Source: GCA-2705995 sp965661625
GTDB lineage: Bacteria; Bacteroidota; Bacteroidia; Flavobacteriales_G; Salibacteraceae
Assembly (NCBI GenBank): GCA_965661625.1
Contig: CBFIEM010000014.1
Coordinates: 1-64,000, forward strand
Length of the DNA: 64,000 nucleotides
Reading direction: 5' to 3'
Made by a program: the position numbers and the translations under genes
Shown: positions 25,624 to 33,674 of the stretch, one piece after another
Numbering within the stretch: position 1 is the first letter of the stretch
Layout of the letters: each line of letters begins with the position of its first letter
Notes under the pieces: generated by a model
What the model saw: only the letters and a program-made list of their open reading frames with translations
What the model was told of the DNA's origin: nothing
Database searches by the model: none

Positions 25624-26521
25624 ACTTGTTTTTTGGATCAATCATTTCCTGAGGCATATCCGCTGGACGCTTTCGTTTCCAGCGTTTATGCGTCCAAAGC
25701 CAATAAGCAGGTTCTTTGCGGATGGCTTGCTCTAGCTTGCGAGTATGCAGTTCGGTAATTTCCCCAATCCTAGTGTTAGTTCCATCTTCCATAATGTCAA
25801 TCATCTCAAGGTGATATTTACCTTGTTCTAACTTATGGATAGTTGCATATACCAGCGCCATTCCTTCTTCACGCACTAATTTCTCGGTGCCCAGAAATAC
25901 AGGGGTGTCTTGATTCAAAAACTCCATCCAGTAGCCTTTGTGAGCGCGAGGAGCTTGATCACCAATCATTCCCCATGCAACGAGTTCATGCTCTTGGCGC
26001 TGGCGGGCAACTTCCTTCATGGTTTCTTTCATAGGAACTAAAGCAGCTCCAAAACGAGACCTGTTGCTTCTCATGAAATCATTCATGTATTTATCCTTAA
26101 TAGGAGCGTAAACGCCATAAACCTGATGTGGTGAAGCTAGCGTAAATCGAAGGGCCCCAAGCTCCCAGTTCCCATAGTGGCCTACTGCGAGAGCTACACT
26201 TTTTCCTTTGGCATGATACTTTTCTAATATTTCAGTTCCAGAAACCGTCATGAATTTTCGGAGCTCAGATTCGGTGATTGCAAATCCTTTTATCGACTCG
26301 ACTACAAGGTCTCCGAAATGCGCAAAGAATTCGCGAGCAATACCTGCTATTTCTTTATCAGACTTTTCTGGAAACGAATTCTTTAAGTTGCTGTAAACTA
26401 CTTTTTTACGATAGCCTAACACGCGAAAAACTATAAAGCTAAGTAATGAGCCAATTTTATAAAGTGTGGATAAAGGCAGTCGCGCAAGTTTTTCAATAAG
26501 AATTACAAGAAGCTTTTTCAT
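25616..26521 (-). CDS. Lysophospholipid/lipid A acyltransferase, LpxL (HtrB) family
   Basis: A 301-residue inner-membrane protein with an N-terminal hydrophobic helix (LYKIGSLLSFIVFRVLGY) and the family active-site motif GHYGNWELGA (His and Glu of the HX4E pair), plus GDQAPR. Members add acyl chains to Kdo-lipid A or related lipids such as ornithine lipids, and the exact acceptor is not evident. It is co-transcribed behind prfC with an ATGA overlap. Confidence 0.9.
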   Translation of the reverse strand: MKKLLVILIEKLARLPLSTLYKIGSLLSFIVFRVLGYRKKVVYSNLKNSFPEKSDKEIAGIAREFFAHFGDLVVESIKGFAITESELRKFMTVSGTEILEKYHAKGKSVALAVGHYGNWELGALRFTLASPHQVYGVYAPIKDKYMNDFMRSNRSRFGAALVPMKETMKEVARQRQEHELVAWGMIGDQAPRAHKGYWMEFLNQDTPVFLGTEKLVREEGMALVYATIHKLEQGKYHLEMIDIMEDGTNTRIGEITELHTRKLEQAIRKEPAYWLWTHKRWKRKRPADMPQEMIDPKNKFN

Positions 26522-28122
26522 TCTGATAGGGCCTTATCTGTTTTAAACTCACTGGTTTCATGAAAAACAAGATCTGGGTAGTCTTGATTTGCCAATTGCA
26601 ACAAGAATGGAGATTCTGCCAAAAAGACCAGTAGGTTATCTTTATCTACCGCAATGTTTCGCGCCTTTATGCGCTTAAATTCGGTGAGCTTTTCTTCATT
26701 TTCAGAGGTTACCCAGGTTGCCTTGTGGAAATTCAAGCTATGAAAATTACATGAAGCACCATACTCATGTTTCAAACGATATTGAATAACCTCAAATTGA
26801 AGCTCACCAACGGTACCAATTATTTTCTTGTTACCTGGTTGTTGTGTGAATAGCTGTGCAACTCCTTCTTCTGTGAGTTGTTGTAAGCCTTTTTCGAGCT
26901 GTTTGGTTTTCATCGGGTCGGTGTTAGCAACCTCTTTAAAGAGCTCAGGTGAGAAACTAGGTATTCCTTTAAAGTTGAATTGACTTCCTTCGGTCAAGGT
27001 ATCACCAATTTTAAAATTCCCAGTATCATATAACCCAATTACATCTCCAGGGTAAGCCTCATCCACAACTTCCTTGGAGCTGGCCAAAAATGTGTAAGGG
27101 TTTGAAAATTTAAGTTTCTTTCCTGCACGCACATGATGATAAAACGTATTCCGATGGAATGTGCCTGAACAAACCCTTAAAAATGCTATCCGATCTCGGT
27201 GCTTGGGGTCTAAGTTAGCGTGTATTTTAAATACAAACCCACTGAACTTTTTTTCGGAAGGCTCAATCATGGCTTCGTCAGTGGCTCTTCCAAGAGGTGC
27301 AGGAGCAAACTGAATAAATGCATCCAATAGTTCCTGAACTCCAAAGTTGTTTAGCGCTGAGCCAAAAAAGACTGGAGCCACTTGAGCATCTAAATAAGCA
27401 TCTCGCTCAAATGCGTCATAAACTCCTTCAATAAGCTCCAGGTCCTCACGAAGAAGGGATGCAGGATCATCGCCAATAAATCCTTGAAGTTGAGGATCGT
27501 TGATGTCTTCTAAGGAGATTACCTCAGATTCGATTTTCGTTTTGTTAGGGTTGAAAATGTTTAAATGCTTTTCAAATATGTTGTATACTCCTTGAAAGCG
27601 AGGACCCATGCCGATAGGCCAACTTAATGGGCGCACATGGATACCAAGGTGTTCCTCAAGTTCATCTAAGAGGTCAAAAGGATCTTTTCCTTCGCGATCC
27701 ATTTTATTTACAAAGATTATAACTGGAGTATCGCGCATCCTACACACCTCCATGAGACGTTTAGTTTGAGGTTCAACTCCATTGGCTGCATCTACCACTA
27801 AAATCACACTATCAACTGCAGTTAACGTACGGTAAGTATCTTCAGCGAAATCCTTGTGTCCTGGAGTATCTAAAATGTTAATCAGTTTCCCACCATATTC
27901 AAATGACATAACGGAAGTAGCAACAGAGATTCCACGTTGCTTTTCGATTTCCATAAAATCAGATGTCGCTGCTTTTTTAATCTTATTGTTCTTAACAGCC
28001 CCCGCAACTTGAATTGCACCTCCAAATAGCAGTAGTTTCTCCGTTAAGGTAGTTTTTCCCGCATCTGGGTGAGATATGATGGCAAACGTTTTTCGTTTGT
28101 TAATTTGTAGTTCTAAAGACAT
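26518..28122 (-). CDS. prfC: Peptide chain release factor 3
   Basis: Translational GTPase that recycles RF1 and RF2 after peptide release. The 534-residue protein has G1 SHPDAGKTT, the EKQRGISV switch, G3 DTPGHKDF, G4 NKMDRE, and the RF3-specific C-terminal part (TDPMKTKQLEKGL, GELQFEVIQYRL). The start is typical for the family. A promoter element lies 18 nt upstream, and the acyltransferase gene follows. Confidence 0.97.
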   Translation of the reverse strand: MSLELQINKRKTFAIISHPDAGKTTLTEKLLLFGGAIQVAGAVKNNKIKKAATSDFMEIEKQRGISVATSVMSFEYGGKLINILDTPGHKDFAEDTYRTLTAVDSVILVVDAANGVEPQTKRLMEVCRMRDTPVIIFVNKMDREGKDPFDLLDELEEHLGIHVRPLSWPIGMGPRFQGVYNIFEKHLNIFNPNKTKIESEVISLEDINDPQLQGFIGDDPASLLREDLELIEGVYDAFERDAYLDAQVAPVFFGSALNNFGVQELLDAFIQFAPAPLGRATDEAMIEPSEKKFSGFVFKIHANLDPKHRDRIAFLRVCSGTFHRNTFYHHVRAGKKLKFSNPYTFLASSKEVVDEAYPGDVIGLYDTGNFKIGDTLTEGSQFNFKGIPSFSPELFKEVANTDPMKTKQLEKGLQQLTEEGVAQLFTQQPGNKKIIGTVGELQFEVIQYRLKHEYGASCNFHSLNFHKATWVTSENEEKLTEFKRIKARNIAVDKDNLLVFLAESPFLLQLANQDYPDLVFHETSEFKTDKALSE

Positions 28123-28140
28123 AGCCTAAAATTGCGCTGG

Positions 28141-28148
28141 CAAAAGTA
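28141..28148 (-). promoter_or_regulatory. -7 promoter element of prfC
   Basis: TACTTTTG on the minus strand, an exact TAnnTTTG match, 18 nt before ATG 28122. Confidence 0.6.
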
Positions 28149-28195
28149 GCAATTAAACAGCCAATGCTCTTTTTGAACATGAAATAGAACAGCTT

Positions 28196-28780
28196 ATGCG
28201 ATTAATTCAATGCATTCTTATTATTCATTTATTCTGCGCTTGCTCTAATCAAATTGAAAATCAGAAAGATGTGCTAGAGCGAACGGTTCCTGAGAAACAG
28301 ATGAAACCGCAAAGGAATCTAGGTGTATTGCCTACAGCAATTGATTTGCCGTTAAATATCTCTAAATCTTCCTCACGGCAGGGGAAAGTTGCTGCTATTA
28401 GAGCATTTATTGAACGTGTGGAGGAACAACAATCCAACCTGATTCAAACAACGCTTCAAGTAGATGAGAAATCTCGCATCAATTTCAACTTGTCTTGGGA
28501 GGTTGTGACAGCCTATCATAATGAAGGTCAGTTAGTAAGCGTTAAAGTAGTTGGTAAACTGAATAATGAGCGCAGGGCAGCGAAGTATTTCGTGAAAAAT
28601 GATAAACTCGTAGCAGTTATTAACCCGTATGAATGGTCTGGTCCAAGTGTTCAACAAGCTCCACTTTATTTTTACAATTTGAGTTGGCTTAATCCAGAGG
28701 TGGCATCAGAAGAAGTTGGAAAATCATATTTTCAGGAAGGGGGAAGGCTAATAAGTTTTGTGAAAACTAACGTGAAATAA
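28196..28780 (+). CDS. Small lipoprotein, unknown function
   Basis: A 194-residue protein with a short signal peptide and lipobox (LFCAC). The mature part has a mixed strand pattern (SRINFNLSWEVVTAYHNEGQLVSVKVVGKLNNE) but no recognisable domain. It is divergent from prfC, with 73 nt between, and its 3' end overlaps the convergent PhoD gene by 14 nt. Confidence 0.75.
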   Translation: MRLIQCILIIHLFCACSNQIENQKDVLERTVPEKQMKPQRNLGVLPTAIDLPLNISKSSSRQGKVAAIRAFIERVEEQQSNLIQTTLQVDEKSRINFNLSWEVVTAYHNEGQLVSVKVVGKLNNERRAAKYFVKNDKLVAVINPYEWSGPSVQQAPLYFYNLSWLNPEVASEEVGKSYFQEGGRLISFVKTNVK

Positions 28781-30068
28781 CCTGTTCCCAAATCAATTCG
28801 CCATCCACACCATGAATTTCTAAGTTCAATTTGCGATTAGTCCGAGGACCTGAAACTTTAATCAGGCCATAGTTGCGCTCACCTACATAGGTTCCTTCAA
28901 TACGATTTAAATTTCCTTCTTCTAGGGCGCGATTCCCCGCAGAGCCAGATGTTAAAGGAGAAACAGTAAAGTCATAGATTATGACTCCATTATGGTTAAT
29001 TTTACTCAGCTCGGTATGATGACGGTCTCCGGTTAAAAACACAACGCCTTCAATGTTTTCCGCAGCTATCCTATCCAAAAGCTCCTTCCTTTCTTCAGGA
29101 TAATTGGCCATATTCTCATAAATAGCTTCACTATTTAAGACCTGACCACCTATAGCAATGAATTTATACGGTGCTCTGCTAAACTTTAAAACTTCAATCA
29201 CCCAATCAAGTTGCTTCTGGCCAAGCATAGTCCGTGTGCTTATGGAGTCCAAATTGAGTGGTGTTCTCCAAAAACGATTATCGAGTAAGAAAAAATCCAT
29301 ATCCCTAAACTGAAAAAATGTAGTGATCCCTTCATTATCTATTCCAGTTGTAGGGTTCCCCCAGTACCTTTCAAATGCTTTCCGTGTATGCGACTTGAAG
29401 GGAAAGCTTCTGTCTGCATTATTTGGGCCGAAATCGTGATCATCCCAAATGGCGTAATGGTGTGTACTGCTCCAAAATGGCTGAAGAATGGATTGTTGTC
29501 TGAAATGTTCATACCGCTTAGCGATGCCCGTCTTACTATACCAGTCAACTTCGCGCAAATAAATATTATCACCGAGCCAAAGCATCATGTCGGGACTGGA
29601 ATTTTGCAATGCGTTAAATATTTCAAATTGGCCTCCATACCCTTCGCCTGGACGATCATAAATAGGTTCGTTAAAGTAGGTGCAAGAACCTAGCCCAATG
29701 GTGAAATTAGGAGGGTCAGTTCGATATTGCCATAATGGTTGTGTATGAAAAACCTGTGGATGCTTTGCTATGACAAGATCTCCATTGATGTATACATCGT
29801 AATGATAAGTGGTTCCAGGAACTACGTTATCGGCAATGTGCTTTAATATGAACCTGTTCTGAGAAGAGGTTTGTAGCGTCTCGGTTGACAAGACAGTATC
29901 AGGTGATTGTTTTTTCCAATACTTGATATGACTAGTGCATACATCATCATATTGGGTCCAGATCAGAACTTCACGCATGGTGGTGTAACCATTCATAGGG
30001 GCTGACACCAGGCTTTGACCATTTCCTGAAAAGCTAAGGAGAAGAAAGAAAAAGAGGAAGAACCGCAT
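28767..30068 (-). CDS. PhoD-like alkaline phosphatase/metallophosphoesterase
   Basis: A 433-residue secreted protein with signal peptide ending GNGQ. It has a fibronectin-like N-terminal domain and a PhoD-type metallophosphoesterase core: GSCTYFNEP, WLGDNIYLR, YAIWDDHDFGPNNAD, LTGDRHHTE. The binuclear metal site residues (Asp, Asn, His) are all present. It is expected to hydrolyse phosphate mono- or diesters outside the cytoplasm. A TAACTTTG promoter lies 16 nt upstream. Confidence 0.9.
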   Translation of the reverse strand: MRFFLFFFLLLSFSGNGQSLVSAPMNGYTTMREVLIWTQYDDVCTSHIKYWKKQSPDTVLSTETLQTSSQNRFILKHIADNVVPGTTYHYDVYINGDLVIAKHPQVFHTQPLWQYRTDPPNFTIGLGSCTYFNEPIYDRPGEGYGGQFEIFNALQNSSPDMMLWLGDNIYLREVDWYSKTGIAKRYEHFRQQSILQPFWSSTHHYAIWDDHDFGPNNADRSFPFKSHTRKAFERYWGNPTTGIDNEGITTFFQFRDMDFFLLDNRFWRTPLNLDSISTRTMLGQKQLDWVIEVLKFSRAPYKFIAIGGQVLNSEAIYENMANYPEERKELLDRIAAENIEGVVFLTGDRHHTELSKINHNGVIIYDFTVSPLTSGSAGNRALEEGNLNRIEGTYVGERNYGLIKVSGPRTNRKLNLEIHGVDGELIWEQVISR

Positions 30069-30084
30069 ATCGATTAAATTTTGT

Positions 30085-30092
30085 CAAAGTTA
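30085..30092 (-). promoter_or_regulatory. -7 promoter element of the PhoD-like gene
   Basis: TAACTTTG on the minus strand, an exact TAnnTTTG match, 16 nt before ATG 30068. Confidence 0.5.
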
Positions 30093-30233
30093 ATTTCAGA
30101 ATGGCAGTATGTGTTCAATTCAAAGAATAAATTTATCTTAAGTGTTGATTGTTTAAAAGCATTATGCTTCATTTTAATTCACTTAAGCACTAGTTTTGTG
30201 ACGTCCTTCAATAACAATGAATACTAAAATTTT

Positions 30234-31460
30234 ATGGCAGATAAAATCACACTTGAAAATGGAACGTTAAACGTTCCAAACAATCCAATTATACCATTCA
30301 TTGAAGGGGATGGGATTGGACCTGATATTTGGGCTGCTGCAGTTCGTGTATTTGATGCTGCCGTGGCAAAAGCATATGCTGGTGAGCGAAAAGTAGAATG
30401 GAAGGAAGTACTAGCTGGCGAGAAAGCATTCAACGCTACTGGTGAATGGTTGCCAGAAGCTACTCTTGATGCTATTCGCGAATATTTGGTGAGTATTAAA
30501 GGTCCTCTTACTACTCCAGTTGGAGGAGGGATTCGCTCTTTGAATGTGGCTCTTCGGCAACAATTAGATCTCTACGTATGTCTTCGCCCCGTGAGGTGGT
30601 TCAATGGTACTCCTTCACCGGTAAAATCGCCAGAGAAATGCGACATGGTGATATTTAGGGAAAACACAGAAGATATTTATGCGGGCATTGAGTTTGAGCA
30701 TGGGTCTGAGGACAGTAAGCGCTTTAAACGCATGCTTGAGAAAGAATTTGGCGATCGCTACAGCAAAATTAGGTTTCCCGATACTGCAGGAATAGGCTTG
30801 AAGCCAATTTCTCAAGAAGGAACTGAGCGCTTGGTCAAAGCCGCATTTGATTATGCTTTTGAACATAAGCGTCCCTCTGTAACCCTTGTTCATAAAGGAA
30901 ACATAATGAAGTTTACTGAAGGTGCTTTTCGCGATTGGGGATATGAGTTGGCTTCTTCGAACTATGAAGGTAAATCAATTGAGGGCGGACCTTGGCAAGT
31001 AATTGAAAAAGATGGACACCAGGTGATAGTTAAGGATGTTATTGCTGATGCTTTTCTACAGCAAATCTTACTTCGTCCGGAAGAATATGATGTTATTGCC
31101 ACGATGAACTTAAATGGTGACTACGTATCAGACGCCCTTGCTGCAATGGTAGGAGGAATTGGAATAGCACCAGGAGCCAATATTAACTACACTAGTGGTC
31201 ATTCGATTTTTGAAGCAACCCACGGCACAGCGCCCAAGTATGCCGGTTTAGATAAAGTTAATCCAGGGTCCGTTATGCTGTCAGGAGCAATGATGTTTGA
31301 ACACCTAGGATGGCAAGCCGCTGCTGACTTAATTAAAGAAAGCATTGAGAAGTCCATTCGAGCAAAGCGCGTTACGTATGATTTTGAAAGGTTAATGGAT
31401 GGCGCAACATTATTGAAATGTTCAGAATTTGGTGATGAAGTGATAAAGCAAATGAATTAG
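30234..31460 (+). CDS. icd: NADP-dependent isocitrate dehydrogenase
   Basis: TCA-cycle enzyme converting isocitrate to 2-oxoglutarate. This is the ~45-kDa homodimeric form (408 residues), not the monomeric one. It has IEGDGIGPDIW near the N-terminus, the isocitrate-binding GGGIRSLNVALRQ with Ser102 (equivalent to the phosphorylated Ser of E. coli), RENTEDIYAGIE, and HGTAPKYAG. It ends at a 14-bp bidirectional terminator. Confidence 0.97.
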   Translation: MADKITLENGTLNVPNNPIIPFIEGDGIGPDIWAAAVRVFDAAVAKAYAGERKVEWKEVLAGEKAFNATGEWLPEATLDAIREYLVSIKGPLTTPVGGGIRSLNVALRQQLDLYVCLRPVRWFNGTPSPVKSPEKCDMVIFRENTEDIYAGIEFEHGSEDSKRFKRMLEKEFGDRYSKIRFPDTAGIGLKPISQEGTERLVKAAFDYAFEHKRPSVTLVHKGNIMKFTEGAFRDWGYELASSNYEGKSIEGGPWQVIEKDGHQVIVKDVIADAFLQQILLRPEEYDVIATMNLNGDYVSDALAAMVGGIGIAPGANINYTSGHSIFEATHGTAPKYAGLDKVNPGSVMLSGAMMFEHLGWQAAADLIKESIEKSIRAKRVTYDFERLMDGATLLKCSEFGDEVIKQMN

Positions 31461-31480
31461 ACTACAACCATAAGTTTATG

Positions 31481-31519
31481 AAAGGCTCGGAGAAAAAATA
31501 TTCTTCGAGCCTTTTTAAT
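31481..31519. terminator. Bidirectional intrinsic terminator between icd and the regulator gene
   Basis: A 14-bp stem with one G-T pair (31481-31494 with 31501-31514), loop AAAATA, followed by TT on the plus strand in addition to the TTT of the stem. It serves convergent icd and the HTH regulator, whose stop codon lies immediately beside it at 31515. Confidence 0.88.
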
Positions 31520-31967
31520 TTGGAGTAGGAGGGGAGAACGTCTCAAAAGTATGGTCGTCATAGCAAAGTATAACTTGTGTAAGGGTCCTATTTATTGAAG
31601 CCTGATACCCTTGGTTGGTTTGCTCCTGAACTTGCTGTTTTATGGGCTTTACTGTAGCTTCTTCAGTGTTTTTGACTGCCTCTTGTTGATTGTTTACAGG
31701 TGTGTCAGAATTCGCATCTGCAGATCCATTATTGTTTACAGTTGTTTCTGATTGATCATTAAGTCCACCGTTTCCGGCAATGAGCCAATCAAAACTGACC
31801 TCTGGGAACGCTTGAACAACCTTGGTAATGAAGTCAAGGCTAGGCTTGTTTCTGCCAGACAGAATGTGTGATACACTGCTACGCTGAACGGCTATAGTTT
31901 CTGCAAATTGGCTAGGGCTAAGGTTCTTAAAATGTAGAACAAGTTCGATACGGTCTTTAATTTCCAT
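31515..31967 (-). CDS. Cro/CI-type helix-turn-helix transcriptional regulator
   Basis: A 150-residue DNA-binding protein. Residues ~3-60 form an HTH_3 domain (SPSQFAETIAVQRSSVSHILSGRNKPSLDFITKVVQAF). The C-terminal half is low-complexity, rich in Asn, Gln, Thr and Val, and shows no clear sensor domain. ATG 31967 follows a TACTTTTG element by 5 nt; the frame extends to 31985 but that would start upstream of the promoter. The perfect palindrome at 31968-31983 covers that promoter, so self-repression is likely. It is divergent from the CsgG-like/LPP20 operon. Confidence 0.88.
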   Translation of the reverse strand: MEIKDRIELVLHFKNLSPSQFAETIAVQRSSVSHILSGRNKPSLDFITKVVQAFPEVSFDWLIAGNGGLNDQSETTVNNNGSADANSDTPVNNQQEAVKNTEEATVKPIKQQVQEQTNQGYQASINRTLTQVILCYDDHTFETFSPPTPN

Positions 31968-31983
31968 GTTTACAAAAGTAAAC
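31968..31983. promoter_or_regulatory. Palindromic operator overlapping the regulator's promoter
   Basis: A perfect inverted repeat GTTTAC-AAAA-GTAAAC. It starts at the base just upstream of the regulator's start codon and contains its whole -7 element (TACTTTTG, 31980-31973). It is the likely binding site for the adjacent HTH protein. Confidence 0.6.
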
Positions 31984-32022
31984 AATAATTGTAGTAACGT
32001 TTGAATTCAAGTGAAATTTACT

Positions 32023-32038
32023 GTTTACAATTGTAACC
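32023..32038. promoter_or_regulatory. Second operator-like palindrome
   Basis: GTTTAC-AATT-GTAACC differs from the perfect palindrome of site 31968-31983 at one arm position. Weaker relatives lie at 32116-32131 and 32182-32197, each matching 9 of 12 arm bases. Confidence 0.45.
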
Positions 32039-32048
32039 TTTCCTACTT

Positions 32049-32087
32049 CTTAAAAAGAGCCAGATACATATTGTAGCTCTTTTTAAG
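32049..32087. repeat. 12-bp perfect inverted repeat (hairpin) between divergent genes
   Basis: CTTAAAAAGAGC (32049-32060) and GCTCTTTTTAAG (32076-32087), with a 15-nt loop. It resembles a bidirectional terminator, but no annotated gene ends here. The rest of the interval 31984-32279 is AT-rich with no coding frame. Confidence 0.55.
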
Positions 32088-32251
32088 TAGCTACAATTAT
32101 TAAATAATCGCTTTATTTGACAATTGTAAAATACTGGTTTATAAATAAATAATACTTCAATTTATTATCGATATTTGGCACTGTCACAAATGTAAACTAA
32201 TCTTGGGTTCATCCTTTGGCACAATCTTGGTAAAAGTGGCGGCAGTCGTAT

Positions 32252-32259
32252 TATATTTG
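32252..32259 (+). promoter_or_regulatory. -7 promoter element of the CsgG-like/LPP20 operon
   Basis: TATATTTG, an exact TAnnTTTG match, 20 nt before ATG 32280. A TTG at 32227-32229 is suitably placed as the -33 element (22 nt upstream). Confidence 0.6.
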
Positions 32260-32279
32260 TTAAGAATTCAAATCAGCAT

Positions 32280-33674
32280 ATGCGCAACATTTTTACAATT
32301 TCTATAGTTTCTATTTGCCTAATTTTATCGGGATGCACCGGCTCAAAAAAATATGCCCGTGAAGCGGCTAAACTTAATGCTGCTGGACTTACTAAAAAAG
32401 CAGCCGACTTCTATTTCATTGCCTTGCAAAGGAAGCAGACAAATACAGAAGCTATTATTGGCTTAAAGACTACAGGACAAAAAATAATAGATGATCAATT
32501 GAATGAGTTTTATAAACTACATTCAATGAAAGAACACCGTGAGGCGGTTTATTTATACCGATCTGTTAAAGCATACCAAAAAAAGAACAGTGCTTTTGTA
32601 GAGTTAGAGGTACCTGCTTATTATGATGCTTATTACTTAGAATCTAAGACAGCGTATTTACAAGCGCGGTATAAGGAGGCTTCAGAACTTTTAGATCTAG
32701 AAAAGTTTTCTGAGGCCGATGAGATATTTCATGAGATAACAACCATAGATCCCAACTACTCTGATGCAGGTGAATTGAAACAACTTTCACGGATTGAGCC
32801 AAAGTACCGTCAGGGTGTGTTAGCTTTTGAGAATGGATCTTACCGTAAAGCCTACTCGTTGATGAAGGCTGTTCTTGATGAATCAACAAATTATAAGGAT
32901 GCCGTAGACTATAAAGACAGGGCATTAGAACGTGCAGTAATGACAATAGCCGTTACTCCATTTGAGGCTAGCGCAAACCATAAGGAGGTTAAGGATCAAA
33001 TTTATGCCAACGTTATTCAGGACCTTCTTCAATCGAAGGACCCCTTTACTCGAGTAATTGATCGGAGTAACACCAAACAAATCATTGAAGAGCAAAAGTT
33101 AAGTCTTTCAGGTGCAGTGGACCCATCTTCTGCAATTGACGCGGGCAAGTTATTTGGTGCTAAAGCATTAATAACAGGTAGGCTATTGAGTTATTCAAGT
33201 CGAGGTGGTCAAGTAAGCGGGAGGCGAATGCAAGCTTATCAAGCAGTTACAACTAAGAAGGTGAATCCGAAAACGCGCAAAACTTATACGTCTACAGAGT
33301 ATCGAAAGACTTCGTATATGGAGTATTCAGGAGAGACTGTCGTGAACATGAAGTTTGAGTTTAAATTCATCTCCACAGAAACAGGAGAGATATTGGCTTC
33401 AGATGTAGTTGATGTGAATGAAGTTGATCGTGTAAATTATGCAACGTACAAAGGGAATACAAGAAATCTATACCCTGGAAGCTACAAAAATGTAAGAACC
33501 CCAGTAGGAGCCTCGGATAAGGTATTGACCTCATTGCGAGATAGAAATACCCTTCGTGCTAAATTCACATCGAGAAAGGACCTCAAGTCAACCAACCAGT
33601 TAAACCAAGTAGCTGTCAAGCATGTATCTGGTCAAGTTGTACGTCAAGTAGTTTCTTATAACCCTGAGCCTTAA
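32280..33674 (+). CDS. CsgG-like lipoprotein with TPR-like N-terminal region
   Basis: A 464-residue lipoprotein (lipobox LILSGC). Residues ~25-215 are helical and TPR-like (AAKLNAAGLTKKAADFYFIAL, EASELLDLEKFSEADEIFHEI). From ~218 a CsgG/LpoB-like fold follows: TIAVTPFEAS, FTRVIDRSNTKQIIEEQKL, DAGKLFGAKALITGRLLSY. CsgG proteins form outer-membrane pores for curli, and related lipoproteins act in envelope assembly. No curli subunit genes are nearby, so a pore role is not shown. It overlaps the LPP20 gene by one base (TAATG) and is controlled from a region rich in operator-like palindromes. Confidence 0.78.
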   Translation: MRNIFTISIVSICLILSGCTGSKKYAREAAKLNAAGLTKKAADFYFIALQRKQTNTEAIIGLKTTGQKIIDDQLNEFYKLHSMKEHREAVYLYRSVKAYQKKNSAFVELEVPAYYDAYYLESKTAYLQARYKEASELLDLEKFSEADEIFHEITTIDPNYSDAGELKQLSRIEPKYRQGVLAFENGSYRKAYSLMKAVLDESTNYKDAVDYKDRALERAVMTIAVTPFEASANHKEVKDQIYANVIQDLLQSKDPFTRVIDRSNTKQIIEEQKLSLSGAVDPSSAIDAGKLFGAKALITGRLLSYSSRGGQVSGRRMQAYQAVTTKKVNPKTRKTYTSTEYRKTSYMEYSGETVVNMKFEFKFISTETGEILASDVVDVNEVDRVNYATYKGNTRNLYPGSYKNVRTPVGASDKVLTSLRDRNTLRAKFTSRKDLKSTNQLNQVAVKHVSGQVVRQVVSYNPEP

